From: Patescibacteria group bacterium
GTDB lineage: Bacteria > Patescibacteriota > Minisyncoccia > Portnoybacterales > UBA2143
Reading direction: 5' to 3'
Assembly: GCA_018820085.1 (NCBI GenBank)
Contig: JAHJOV010000020.1
Coordinates: forward strand, 1-32,036
DNA length: 32,036 nucleotides
Shown here: positions 23,509 to 31,445 of the stretch, one piece after another
How positions within the stretch are numbered: position 1 is the first letter of the stretch
Layout: every line of letters begins with the position of its first letter
Position numbers and translations under genes: made by a program
The notes under the pieces: generated by a model
What the model was told of the DNA's origin: nothing
Databases searched by the model: none
Seen by the model: the letters and a program-made list of their open reading frames with translations, nothing else

Positions 23509-25947
23509 ATGGGCAAAAATAACCAAACCAAGTTTATTCTCAACGCTCTTTTTGATGTTAAACCTGTTACTCAAAATGGTGATTTGGATATGGAAAGAAT
23601 TAAAAAAGTCGGGCAGATTTTGGATTTAAGAAAAGAAGAACATCAAGTAAAATTAGTTAAAAGTGAACAGGGTCGGACTATTAATTTATCTATTAAGAAA
23701 GTGATTAAGAAACCGGACTTTGTTTGTGAAGAATTACTAAATAATATAGAAACACTGCCAACTAAAGAAGAAATTTTATCTGATTTAGCTTTGTTTGATA
23801 ATATTGATAATTTCTTAGATAATGTTAAAGTCCCGATACAAGATCAGGATACAGACTCTAAAGGTGTCGGGAAAAAAGAATTAAATCTTGGTTTAAATGA
23901 ATTCTATTTTCCTGAAGTTGCTTCTTATAAATCTACTGGCTCTATATCATTACCTCAAGAAAAACCTAATCGTTTTGTTAAAATTTGGCCTAAGTCTTTA
24001 TTTGGTTTTATTGGAACAGGGCTTTTAATTTCTTTGATTATTCCTACGGCGGCTTGGCTAAGTCAAGGATTAATGATTAAGGATGATGTTTTAAGTAATA
24101 GTATGTCAGCTTATCAAAATCTGATGGCTGCTCGTCAATCTTTAGAAGAATCAAATTGGCAGGCAGCAGAACAGAATTTTGGTTCAGCTTATTCTGATTT
24201 CTATCAAGCCCATCAGGAAATTAATAAATTAGGTCATTTAACTTTAGGTATTTTAGAACAGTTACCAGGTGGTGATTTAGTTTCTTCAGGTAGTCGTTTA
24301 GTTAAAGTAGGGGAGAATTTAGCTCAAGCTGGCCAGGGATTAGCAGCAGCTGTTAATTTATTCTCTTATGATAATTTATTTAATTTAATTAATTTAGGTG
24401 ATTCTTCAGGTAATTTAACGGACTTAATGGTTGAGAGTCAGGATAATTTAAGTCAGGCTCTATTTGGGATTAAACTAGCCAATCAAGAATTAGAAGAAGT
24501 TAAAACTGAGTCTTTGCCAGATGATATTCAGGAAGGAGTTGTCTCTTTAAAAGAAAAGTTACCTTTGCTTGAAAAAATGTTAATTAAAGTTGAAAGTTAT
24601 TCGGAAGTTCTTTTAAAGATTTTGGGACATGATAATCCCCGACAGTATTTGTTAATTTTTCAGAATAATAGCGAGATTAGAGCAACTGGTGGTTTTATCG
24701 GTACTTATGGATTATTAACTTTAGATAAAGGAACTATCAGTAATCTTTTTGTTGATGGAATTTTTAACGCTGATGGTCAGCTTCACGAAAAAATAATTCC
24801 ACCTCGTCCAATCCAAAAAGTTAGTACTTCTTGGTCAATGCATGATGCTAATTGGTTTGCTGATTTTCCAACTTCAGCTCAAAAGATTCAATGGTTTTAT
24901 GAAAAAACAGGTGGACCAACTACTGATGGAGTAATTAGCTTGACGCCAATATTAGTGGAACGACTTTTAGAATTAACTGGTCCAATTAATATGCCGGAGT
25001 ATGGAGTGGTTTTAAGCGCTAGTAATTTTGTTGAATTGATTCAATACAAGGTAGAAGTTGATTATGATAAAGAATTGAATCGGCCTAAAAAAATATTAGC
25101 CGACTTTACCCCATTATTTATTGAGAAGTTAAGCCAGTTATCTTCCCAGCAAAGAGAACAAGCTATAGAGATTATTTTTGATTGTTTAGAAGAAAAGCAT
25201 ATTCTTTTCTATTTTAATAACTCTTCTTTGGAAGATTTAATTATTGATCAAGGATGGGCTGGTCAGCTTTCTTCAGCTGATAGAGATTATTTAAGCGTTG
25301 TTTCTTCTAATATTAATGGATATAAAACTGATCGAATGGTTAAAGAAACCATTGATCATCAAGCTGAAATTCAACCTGATGGGTCAATTATTGATACTTT
25401 AACCATAGTTCGAGAACATCAGGGTGGTCAAGAGAAGTATGATTGGTGGAATCGGGTTAATTCTAACTATTTAAGAGTTTATTTACCTAAAGGAAGTCAA
25501 TTAATTTCAGCTCAAGGTCAAAGTTTAGAGATCTATCAACCGCCAGTTAACTATCAAGAGCAAGGATTTAAGACAGATCCTTTAGTTAATTTAATTGAAA
25601 GTGGTATGGTTATTGATAAAAAGACTGGAACTCATATTTTTGAAGAAAGTGGCAAGACAGTTTTTGGTAATTGGGTTTATGTCAGTCCGGGTGAAAAAGT
25701 TATTTTAACCTATAGATATAAGTTACCTTTTAAAATTGACTTGACTAAAACAAGTGATAGTTATAGTTTATTAGCACAAAAACAATTAGGTAGTTTAGGT
25801 AGTAATTTCAGTCATAAGTTGAAATTTCCTGAAGATTGGCAGATTTCTTGGCGTTATCCCGATAATTTTAATTCTAGTTCTGGATTAATAAATTTCATTA
25901 GTGATTTGAAAACAGATAAGTTTTTAGGTGCAACTTTTGGTTTTTAG
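23509..25947 (+). CDS. DUF4012 domain-containing membrane-anchored protein
   Basis: Large envelope protein of unknown function, common in CPR bacteria and Actinobacteria next to polysaccharide genes. Residues 1-163 are charged and probably cytoplasmic. One transmembrane helix lies at about 164-184 (LFGFIGTGLLISLIIPTAAW). A helical stretch follows, then the DUF4012 core from about residue 375: DNPRQYLLIFQNNSEIRATG, GGFIGTYGLLTLDKG, WSMHDANWFADFPTSAQKI and GGPTTDGVISLTP. The related LytR-CpsA-Psr ligases also carry a catalytic extracytoplasmic domain, and a glycan-attachment role is possible, but no direct motif proves it. The C-terminal part is beta-rich. It is the last gene before murJ, with 4 bases between them. 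Confidence 0.88.
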   Translation: MGKNNQTKFILNALFDVKPVTQNGDLDMERIKKVGQILDLRKEEHQVKLVKSEQGRTINLSIKKVIKKPDFVCEELLNNIETLPTKEEILSDLALFDNIDNFLDNVKVPIQDQDTDSKGVGKKELNLGLNEFYFPEVASYKSTGSISLPQEKPNRFVKIWPKSLFGFIGTGLLISLIIPTAAWLSQGLMIKDDVLSNSMSAYQNLMAARQSLEESNWQAAEQNFGSAYSDFYQAHQEINKLGHLTLGILEQLPGGDLVSSGSRLVKVGENLAQAGQGLAAAVNLFSYDNLFNLINLGDSSGNLTDLMVESQDNLSQALFGIKLANQELEEVKTESLPDDIQEGVVSLKEKLPLLEKMLIKVESYSEVLLKILGHDNPRQYLLIFQNNSEIRATGGFIGTYGLLTLDKGTISNLFVDGIFNADGQLHEKIIPPRPIQKVSTSWSMHDANWFADFPTSAQKIQWFYEKTGGPTTDGVISLTPILVERLLELTGPINMPEYGVVLSASNFVELIQYKVEVDYDKELNRPKKILADFTPLFIEKLSQLSSQQREQAIEIIFDCLEEKHILFYFNNSSLEDLIIDQGWAGQLSSADRDYLSVVSSNINGYKTDRMVKETIDHQAEIQPDGSIIDTLTIVREHQGGQEKYDWWNRVNSNYLRVYLPKGSQLISAQGQSLEIYQPPVNYQEQGFKTDPLVNLIESGMVIDKKTGTHIFEESGKTVFGNWVYVSPGEKVILTYRYKLPFKIDLTKTSDSYSLLAQKQLGSLGSNFSHKLKFPEDWQISWRYPDNFNSSSGLINFISDLKTDKFLGATFGF

Positions 25948-25951
25948 ATTA

Positions 25952-27277
25952 ATGATTAAGGCTTTTTTAAATAATAAATCTAAAACAATTGCTTCGGCCG
26001 CTATAATTTTAGGAGCGGCTTCTTTAGTTAGTAGATTTTTAGGTTTAATTCGAGATAGAATTTTAGCTGGTACTTTTGGAGCTGGGGATGAGCTAGATAT
26101 TTATTACGCTGCTTTTAGAATTCCCGATCTAGTTTTTTCTCTTTTGGTTATCGGAGCTATCTCAGCCGGGTTTATTCCGATTTTTATTAGTTATTTGAAT
26201 AAAGACAGAAACAAATCATGGTATTTGGCTAATAGTATTTTGAATATTATAAGTTTGTCTTTAATAATCATTTGTTTGATTTTAATAGTTTTTGCCCCTT
26301 GGTTGATTAAATTAATTACACCTGGTTTTTCTTTAGAAAAAACAGCCCTAACCGTTGAATTAACCAGAATTATGTTTTTAAGTCCTTTGTTTTTAGGATT
26401 AAGCGCTATTTTAGGAGGAATTCTTCAAAGCTTTGGTCGTTTTTTGGTTTATTCATTAGGGCCGATTATGTATAATTTGGGCATTATTTTTGGTATTTTG
26501 TTTTTAGTTGAGCCCTTTGGTCTTACTGGCTTAGCTTATGGTGTGGTTATAGGTGCTTTTTTACATATGGTTGTTCAGATTCCGACTGTTTATTTTTGCG
26601 GTTTTCGCTGGAAGCCGATATTTGATTTCAAATTTGAAGGAGTCAGAAGAATTTTTAAGATGATGCCGTCTAGAATTATTAATCTGGCTCTTAATCAAAT
26701 AACTCTTGTGATTATGACTATCTTCGCTTCTTTTTTAGCCATAGGTAGTATTGCCGTATATAATCTTTCATATAATATAGTTAGTTTTCCTTTGGGAGTT
26801 TTCGGAGTTTCTTTTGCTATAGCTGCCTTTCCAGAATTATCCAAACAAGCTCAGAAAAAAAATATTCCTGAATTTAATAAGGTATTTTATACTACTTTTC
26901 GAAAGATTCTTTTTTTAATTGTTCCAGCTTCTCTTATATTTATTATTCTACGTCAGTTAATTGTCAAAATTATTCTGGGTACCGGTCAGTTTGGATTAGA
27001 AGAAATTATTTTGACTTCCCAAACTTTAGGATATTTTTCAATTGGTCTTTTTGCTGAAGCATTAATTCTTTTATTTTTACGCGGGTTTTTTGCTTGGGAA
27101 GATACCAAGACTCCTTTTGTAATTGGGTTTTTATCGGCCATAGTTCGTTTGTCAGGCGCTTGGTATTTATCTAGTTTTATGGGTGTTCCTGGATTAGCTC
27201 TAGGTTTTTCTATTGGTAGTATTTTACATTTAGCTTTACTCTTTATTGTTTTAAGAAGGAAAATTAATGAATATTAG
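25952..27277 (+). CDS. murJ: Lipid II flippase MurJ (MviN)
   Basis: MOP-superfamily flippase that moves the lipid-linked peptidoglycan precursor across the inner membrane. Hydrophobic helices occur along the whole 441 residues (12-14 predicted). The N-terminal signature is ASLVSRFLGLIRDRILAGTFGAGDELDIYYAAFRIPD (split here as several MurJ-typical blocks), with FIPIF near residue 75 and PSRIINLALNQI in the middle. The ATG at 25952 is preferred over one at 25928 that overlaps the DUF4012 gene. A broader role in flipping other lipid-linked glycans is possible given its place in the polysaccharide cluster. The end overlaps lepA by 11 bases. Confidence 0.93.
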   Translation: MIKAFLNNKSKTIASAAIILGAASLVSRFLGLIRDRILAGTFGAGDELDIYYAAFRIPDLVFSLLVIGAISAGFIPIFISYLNKDRNKSWYLANSILNIISLSLIIICLILIVFAPWLIKLITPGFSLEKTALTVELTRIMFLSPLFLGLSAILGGILQSFGRFLVYSLGPIMYNLGIIFGILFLVEPFGLTGLAYGVVIGAFLHMVVQIPTVYFCGFRWKPIFDFKFEGVRRIFKMMPSRIINLALNQITLVIMTIFASFLAIGSIAVYNLSYNIVSFPLGVFGVSFAIAAFPELSKQAQKKNIPEFNKVFYTTFRKILFLIVPASLIFIILRQLIVKIILGTGQFGLEEIILTSQTLGYFSIGLFAEALILLFLRGFFAWEDTKTPFVIGFLSAIVRLSGAWYLSSFMGVPGLALGFSIGSILHLALLFIVLRRKINEY

Positions 27278-29045
27278 AAATTTTAGCATTATCTCACATA
27301 TCGACGCTGGCAAATCAACTTTAGCTGATCGTCTTTTGGAATTAACTGGAACAGTAGAACAAAGAAAAATGCACTCTCAGTTTTTGGATATGATGGAATT
27401 AGAGAAAGAGAAGGGTATTACTATAAAGTTACAACCGGTTCGAATGGAATATAATGGATATATTTTAAATCTAATTGATACACCTGGTCATGTTGATTTT
27501 AGTTATGAAGTTTCTCGAAGTTTAGCAGCAGTTGAGGGAGCAATTCTTTTAGTTGATGCCAGCCAAGGAGTTCAAGCGCAAACTTTAGCTAACTTACATT
27601 TAGCTCAAGACCAGAAATTAGTGATTATTCCAGTGATTAATAAGATAGATTTATCTCATGCTCAAGTTGAAAAAACAACTAAAGAAATGAGTCAGTTACT
27701 ACAAGTTAAAGAAGAAGATATTATTAGAATTTCAGCTAAGAATGGAACTAATGTAGAAAAGATCTTAGAAGCTATTATCGAAAGAATTCCTCCGGCTCAA
27801 GGTAAATTAGATAGTCCTTTGCGGGCTTTGATTTTTGATTCTAGTTATGATTCGTACAAAGGAGTTATTGCTTATGTTCGAATTGTTGATGGTCAGATTA
27901 AAGCTAATGATAAGATTACAATGATGGCTTCTAAAGCTAAGACAGATGTTATTGAAGTTGGTGCTTTAAAACCAGAAATGGTTAAAATTAAGTCGCTTTC
28001 AGCTGGTCAGATTGGATATATTGCTACTGGGTTAAAAAATGTTAATCAGTGTCGGGTTGGTGATACTATTACGAATGACCTTGGCGTTAGTCCTTTAATT
28101 GGTTACCAAGAACCTAAACCAATGGTTTTCGCTAGTTTTTATCCAACTGAGGCAGAAGATTATGATTTGCTTAAAGATGGATTATCTAAACTAGAATTAA
28201 ATGATGCTGCTTTGCAATATGAACCAGAATCTTGCGAAGGATTAGGCAGGGGTTTTCGCTGTGGATTTTTAGGCATGCTGCATTTAGAGATTATCTTGGA
28301 ACGACTTAAGAGAGAATACAAGTTAAATTTAATTGTGACAACTCCTTCGGTTAGTTATCAGATAATTGTTCGAAATAAAAAAGAACAAGTCATTTCTTCA
28401 GCTGTCATTTCCTCCGCAAATGACTTACCCGAAATGAATTTAATCGATGAAATTCGAGAACCTTGGGTTAGCTTAGAAATAATTACTCCTAATCAATATA
28501 TTGGTTCAATTATGAAATTACTGGAAGGAACCAGAGGAGAGTATAAGGATACTCAATATCTAAGCCCCGAAAGAGTTTTAATTGAATATCATATTCCTCT
28601 TAACGAAATCATTGTTGATTTTTATGATCAATTAAAAAACACCACATCTGGCTATGCTTCAATGAATTATAAAGTTCTGGATTACAGAAAAGGTGATTTA
28701 GTTAAAATGGATATTTTAGTAGCTGGTGATAATGTCGAAGCTTTTTCAAGAATTATTCATAGAGAAAGTGCTTTTAGAGAGGGTCGTTCTATGGTTAAAA
28801 AATTAAAGGAAGTTATTCCTAAACATCTTTTTTCTATTTCTTTGCAAGCTGCTGTTGGTGGGAATATTATTGCTCGGGAAACTATTTCAGCTATGCGTAA
28901 AGATGTAACTGGCTATCTTTATGGTGGGGATTATTCTCGTAAGAAAAAACTTTTAGAGAAACAAAAAAAGGGCAAAAAGAAAATGAAAGCCCTCGGTAAA
29001 ATAGAAATCCCTCAAGAGGTGTTTTTCAAGGTGTTGAAAAAATGA
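27267..29045 (+). CDS. lepA: Elongation factor 4 (LepA)
   Basis: Ribosome-associated translational GTPase. GTPase motifs: HIDAGKSTLADRLLE (G1), KGITIKLQPV (G2), DTPGHVDFSYEVSRSL (G3), INKIDL (G4). The LepA-specific C-terminal domain ends with YGGDYSRKKKLLEKQKKGKK and IPQEVFFKVL. Length of 592 is normal. AAGGA 6 bases before the ATG is one of the few clear ribosome binding sites in the window, perhaps because the start lies within the end of murJ. Residues around VISSAVISSANDLPEM are about two longer than usual and coincide with a small hairpin in the DNA. Confidence 0.97.
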   Translation: MNIRNFSIISHIDAGKSTLADRLLELTGTVEQRKMHSQFLDMMELEKEKGITIKLQPVRMEYNGYILNLIDTPGHVDFSYEVSRSLAAVEGAILLVDASQGVQAQTLANLHLAQDQKLVIIPVINKIDLSHAQVEKTTKEMSQLLQVKEEDIIRISAKNGTNVEKILEAIIERIPPAQGKLDSPLRALIFDSSYDSYKGVIAYVRIVDGQIKANDKITMMASKAKTDVIEVGALKPEMVKIKSLSAGQIGYIATGLKNVNQCRVGDTITNDLGVSPLIGYQEPKPMVFASFYPTEAEDYDLLKDGLSKLELNDAALQYEPESCEGLGRGFRCGFLGMLHLEIILERLKREYKLNLIVTTPSVSYQIIVRNKKEQVISSAVISSANDLPEMNLIDEIREPWVSLEIITPNQYIGSIMKLLEGTRGEYKDTQYLSPERVLIEYHIPLNEIIVDFYDQLKNTTSGYASMNYKVLDYRKGDLVKMDILVAGDNVEAFSRIIHRESAFREGRSMVKKLKEVIPKHLFSISLQAAVGGNIIARETISAMRKDVTGYLYGGDYSRKKKLLEKQKKGKKKMKALGKIEIPQEVFFKVLKK

Positions 29046-29172
29046 TATATTATAACATAGGGATGAATAGGAAAGAAATCATACTTAAAACAACCAAGCT
29101 GGCTAAAACAATCCAGGTAATCCGAATTATTTTCTTTTGAGTTGATGATTTCATAAATAAATAATAACATAG

Positions 29173-29568
29173 ATGGTTCAATCAGACAAAAACTTTTTTA
29201 AGAAAATTCTTAGTTCTAAGGTTTTTCTCTTTGTTGTTACTTTAGCTTTAATTGCAGTGGCAGTTAATGTTGGTCGAGAAAGTTATCGTAAGTATCAATT
29301 AACTCAAGAGATTAATAAATTAAAAATAGAGATAGAGAAAATAGAGGGCAAAAATGAACAATTAGCCAATTTAATGGAGTATTTAAAAAAAGAACCTTAT
29401 TTAGAAAAAGAAGCTCGACTTAAGCTTAATTTGAAAAAACCAGGCGAGAAAGTTATTATCTTATCTGATGAAGAACAGAAAGAACAAGAAACAGTCATTA
29501 ATGACATTTCTGAATTAAAAGAAAGTGGCAATCATTGGAAATGGTGGGAGTATTTCTTTTCCCCGTAA
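29173..29568 (+). CDS. FtsB/DivIC-like septum formation initiator
   Basis: Single-pass membrane protein probably belonging to the divisome FtsB/FtsL/DivIC group. After a short basic N-terminus there is one transmembrane helix (about residues 15-34, SKVFLFVVTLALIAVAVNVG). A heptad-like coiled coil follows (about 40-75), then a short KEPYLEKEARLKLNLKKPGE segment, which is the typical septum-initiator ending. Length is 131 residues. No ribosome binding site is seen. A TTGATG...TAACAT pair lies upstream, but its -10 is only 2 bases from the ATG, so the promoter is uncertain. Confidence 0.85.
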   Translation: MVQSDKNFFKKILSSKVFLFVVTLALIAVAVNVGRESYRKYQLTQEINKLKIEIEKIEGKNEQLANLMEYLKKEPYLEKEARLKLNLKKPGEKVIILSDEEQKEQETVINDISELKESGNHWKWWEYFFSP

Positions 29569-29578
29569 TGAGGTAATT

Positions 29579-29741
29579 CGAGGTCCGATCTTATTTTGTG
29601 TGATAAGGTCAGCATTGATAAGGTCGGACATTATTTTGTCTGAACCTTCAGTAAAGGTTCAGCAAAAGAAGGTCCGACCTTAAATCTGAAGCAGGTTGCT
29701 ACATTCCGCAGAGGTCAGACCTTTGGGGAAGGTCTGACCTC
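29579..29741. repeat. Composite palindromic repeat cluster before tRNA-Gly
   Basis: Contains AGGTCCGATC and ATAAGGTC fragments, a family A copy with the variant inner hairpin (CTGAACCTTCAGTAAAGGTTCAG), the ATTCCGC linker, and a B hairpin (AGAGGTCAGACCT with AGGTCTGACCTCG, about 29710-29741). It ends 11 bases before the tRNA gene. Confidence 0.87.
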
Positions 29742-29752
29742 GTTTTCGCTAA

Positions 29753-29823
29753 GCGGGTGTCGTATAGTGGTATTACGTCTGCTTCCCAAGTAGATAACAG
29801 GAGTTCAATTCTCCTCACCCGCT
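29753..29823 (+). tRNA. tRNA-Gly (anticodon CCC)
   Basis: Acceptor stem GCGGGTG (29753-29759) pairs with CACCCGC (29816-29822). The anticodon stem TCTGC/GTAGA encloses the loop TTCCCAA, with anticodon CCC at 29785-29787. The T arm is AGGAGTTCAATTCTCCT. CCA is not encoded; T is the discriminator base. The left boundary of the accessory pocket. Confidence 0.95.
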
Positions 29824-29834
29824 CAAGAATGCCC

Positions 29835-29878
29835 TGTGGATAATCTATCTGTAATTTTAAATGAAATCTTGGTATAAT
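29835..29878 (+). promoter_or_regulatory. Promoter of the Panacea pair with DnaA-box-like site
   Basis: TATAAT at 29873-29878 is followed 8 bases later by the ATG at 29887, again nearly leaderless. The -35 position (TGTAAT, 29850-29855) is weak. TGTGGATAA at 29835-29843 is a perfect reverse-complement match to the DnaA box TTATCCACA. Confidence 0.5.
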
Positions 29879-29886
29879 GCTATATA

Positions 29887-30390
29887 ATGATTGACCAAAA
29901 AAATAATAAAAATAAAAAAGAAATCACATATCAGGATATAGCTGATTATCTTTTAGCATTGGCTAATGAGACTGGTGAACCGATTACAAACTTGAAGTTG
30001 CAAAAATTGGTTTATTACGCTCAAGCTTGGTATTTGGCAAATTATTCCAAACCACTATTTAAAAAAGATTTTGAAGCATGGGTTCATGGGCCGGTTATTC
30101 CAGAATTATATCAATTTTATAAAGAGAGAGGTTCTTCTCCTATAGAGACAGATTTAAAGCTCGATAAAGTTGAGAAAAGGTTTGATAAGAAAACATTAGG
30201 ATTTTTGGAAGAATTTGTATCCGTCTATATGCCCTTTACTGCATATCAATTAGAGCAAATGGTCCATAGCGAGGATCCTTGGCTCAAAATTAGAGAAGGA
30301 TATCAACCAGATGAAATATGTAATAGTACTATTCCAAAAGAGTTAATAAGGAAATTTTATGGTGAAAAAATTAAAAATAAGACCGACTGA
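29887..30390 (+). CDS. Panacea (DUF4065, SocA-like) domain protein, likely antitoxin
   Basis: The 167-residue protein consists almost entirely of the Panacea/DUF4065 fold. It starts with TYQDIADYLLALANETGEPI, has the signature TNLKLQKLVYYAQAWYLA, then the FEAWVHGPVIPELYQFY block and the C-terminal segment AYQLEQMVHSEDPWLKIREG. Family members are antitoxins of widespread two-gene toxin-antitoxin systems, and some are proteolysis adaptors such as SocA. Here the 3' end overlaps the next gene by 32 bases, which fits an antitoxin-first TA operon. The role as antitoxin is inferred from family and context. Confidence 0.9.
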   Translation: MIDQKNNKNKKEITYQDIADYLLALANETGEPITNLKLQKLVYYAQAWYLANYSKPLFKKDFEAWVHGPVIPELYQFYKERGSSPIETDLKLDKVEKRFDKKTLGFLEEFVSVYMPFTAYQLEQMVHSEDPWLKIREGYQPDEICNSTIPKELIRKFYGEKIKNKTD

Positions 30391-30790
30391 ACCTCAGTTC
30401 AAAAGTAAAAAGATAAAACCAAGCAAAATTGATGACACGGAAAGGGTGTCATTTAATTTTCGAAGGTTATGTATCAAAAGAAAGAAATTTGATTATAAAT
30501 GTTGTAATCAGAGTTATTTTAGTACATTATTAGATAGATTAAAGAATGTTTCAGAAATGAACAGGAGAGAGATGACTGTGATGAATAAAAAATCGCTAAA
30601 ATGTCATATAATAAATTTTAAGGATAAAAATATTACAGAAAGTACTTTTGGAATTCATGGAGAAGATGTAGATGATGATGCGTGGCAATTTCAGTTAACA
30701 TCTAATAAACATGGAAGAGTTCACGGTTATTTTGTGGGTAGTACTTTTTATGTAGTTTGGTTTGATCCAAAGCATGAATTGTATAAATAA
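30359..30790 (+). CDS. Putative toxin of the Panacea pair, unknown family
   Basis: A 143-residue protein translated in a different frame from the overlapping end of the Panacea gene. The first 45 residues are very basic. The C-terminal half carries a compact pattern, WQFQLTSNKHGRVHGYFVGS followed by TFYVVWFDPKHELYK, resembling the end of small toxin domains seen beside Panacea antitoxins. The short HGRVHG...W.D..H pattern could provide catalytic or RNA-binding residues. No definite family is recognised. The overlapping start at 30359 implies translational coupling. Toxicity is an inference. Confidence 0.7.
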   Translation: MVKKLKIRPTEPQFKSKKIKPSKIDDTERVSFNFRRLCIKRKKFDYKCCNQSYFSTLLDRLKNVSEMNRREMTVMNKKSLKCHIINFKDKNITESTFGIHGEDVDDDAWQFQLTSNKHGRVHGYFVGSTFYVVWFDPKHELYK

Positions 30791-30826
30791 AAAGATTAAA
30801 TATATTTCAATAATGTGTTTAAAAAT

Positions 30827-31366
30827 ATGAAAATAGAACCATATTCAGATAATATAATTTTCTACGATTCAGAATTCTCTAGTTTAGATCCTTACAAAGG
30901 GGAAATTCTTTCTATTGGTCTGGTTAAAATGAATGGCGAAGAATTATATTTAGAACTTGAATATGATGGTGAAGTTAATCCTTGGGTTAAAAAGAATATT
31001 TTACCAATTCTGAAAGAACCAAAAATTAGTCGAGAAGAGGCTAAAAAGAGAATCAGGGAGTTTATTGGAAAGAAAGAACCATATTTTGTTGGCTATATTA
31101 ATCAATTTGATACTATTTATTGGTATAAGCTTTTTGGGGTAGATAATCATCCGGCATATTGGATTCCAATTGACTTTGCTTCAATATTATTTGGTTTAGG
31201 AATTGATCCCGAAGCATATAATCATCAAGATAAAAAGAATTTCTATAAAGAATTAGGTATTGATGTTTCAAAATATAGGGAACATAACGCTTTAGACGAT
31301 GCCAAGCTGTTAAAAGAGGTCTATTTGAAATTCTATGGGTCAATAGACAAAATTATGCCGAAGTAG
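30827..31366 (+). CDS. DEDDh-type 3'-5' exonuclease-like protein
   Basis: RNase T/DnaQ-like nuclease fold. Metal motifs are FYDSEFSS near the N-terminus (Asp and Glu), NQFDTIYWYK in the middle (Asp) and REHNALDDAKLLKE near the end (His and Asp), the DEDDh layout. The protein is about 179 residues from the ATG at 30827. A GTG at 30815 in the same frame is possible. It follows the putative toxin by about 36 bases. Its stop codon lies inside a tRNA-like sequence, the last sense codons being ATG CCG AAG. It may act on RNA or DNA ends. A defence or TA accessory role is a guess from the neighbourhood. Confidence 0.8.
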   Translation: MKIEPYSDNIIFYDSEFSSLDPYKGEILSIGLVKMNGEELYLELEYDGEVNPWVKKNILPILKEPKISREEAKKRIREFIGKKEPYFVGYINQFDTIYWYKLFGVDNHPAYWIPIDFASILFGLGIDPEAYNHQDKKNFYKELGIDVSKYREHNALDDAKLLKEVYLKFYGSIDKIMPK

Positions 31367-31384
31367 CTCAGAGGCAGAACAATT
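31357..31384 (+). pseudogene. tRNA 5'-half remnant
   Basis: GCCGAAGTAGCTCAGAGGCAGAAC has the layout of a tRNA acceptor strand, the TA connector and the D arm. It matches the first 25 bases of the tRNA-Thr at 31896 in 19 positions. No pairing anticodon arm or 3' acceptor strand follows. It may mark an old integration or recombination point. Confidence 0.4.
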
Positions 31385-31410
31385 TTTTCAATCTGCAACC
31401 ATCTTCAATC

Positions 31411-31439
31411 TTGACGCTGGTCGATAAATCCCATATACT
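31411..31439 (+). promoter_or_regulatory. Promoter of the HNH endonuclease gene, leaderless
   Basis: TTGACG (31411-31416), a 17-base spacer, TATACT (31434-31439), and an ATG at 31446 only 6 bases further. Confidence 0.75.
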
Positions 31440-31445
31440 TAATAT

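Noticed and set aside
28387-28424. Small hairpin in lepA (GTCATTT-CCTCCGC-AAATGAC) as another in-frame element
   Set aside because: The protein is at most about two residues longer than usual there and no second copy of the hairpin is seen, so an insertion cannot be supported.
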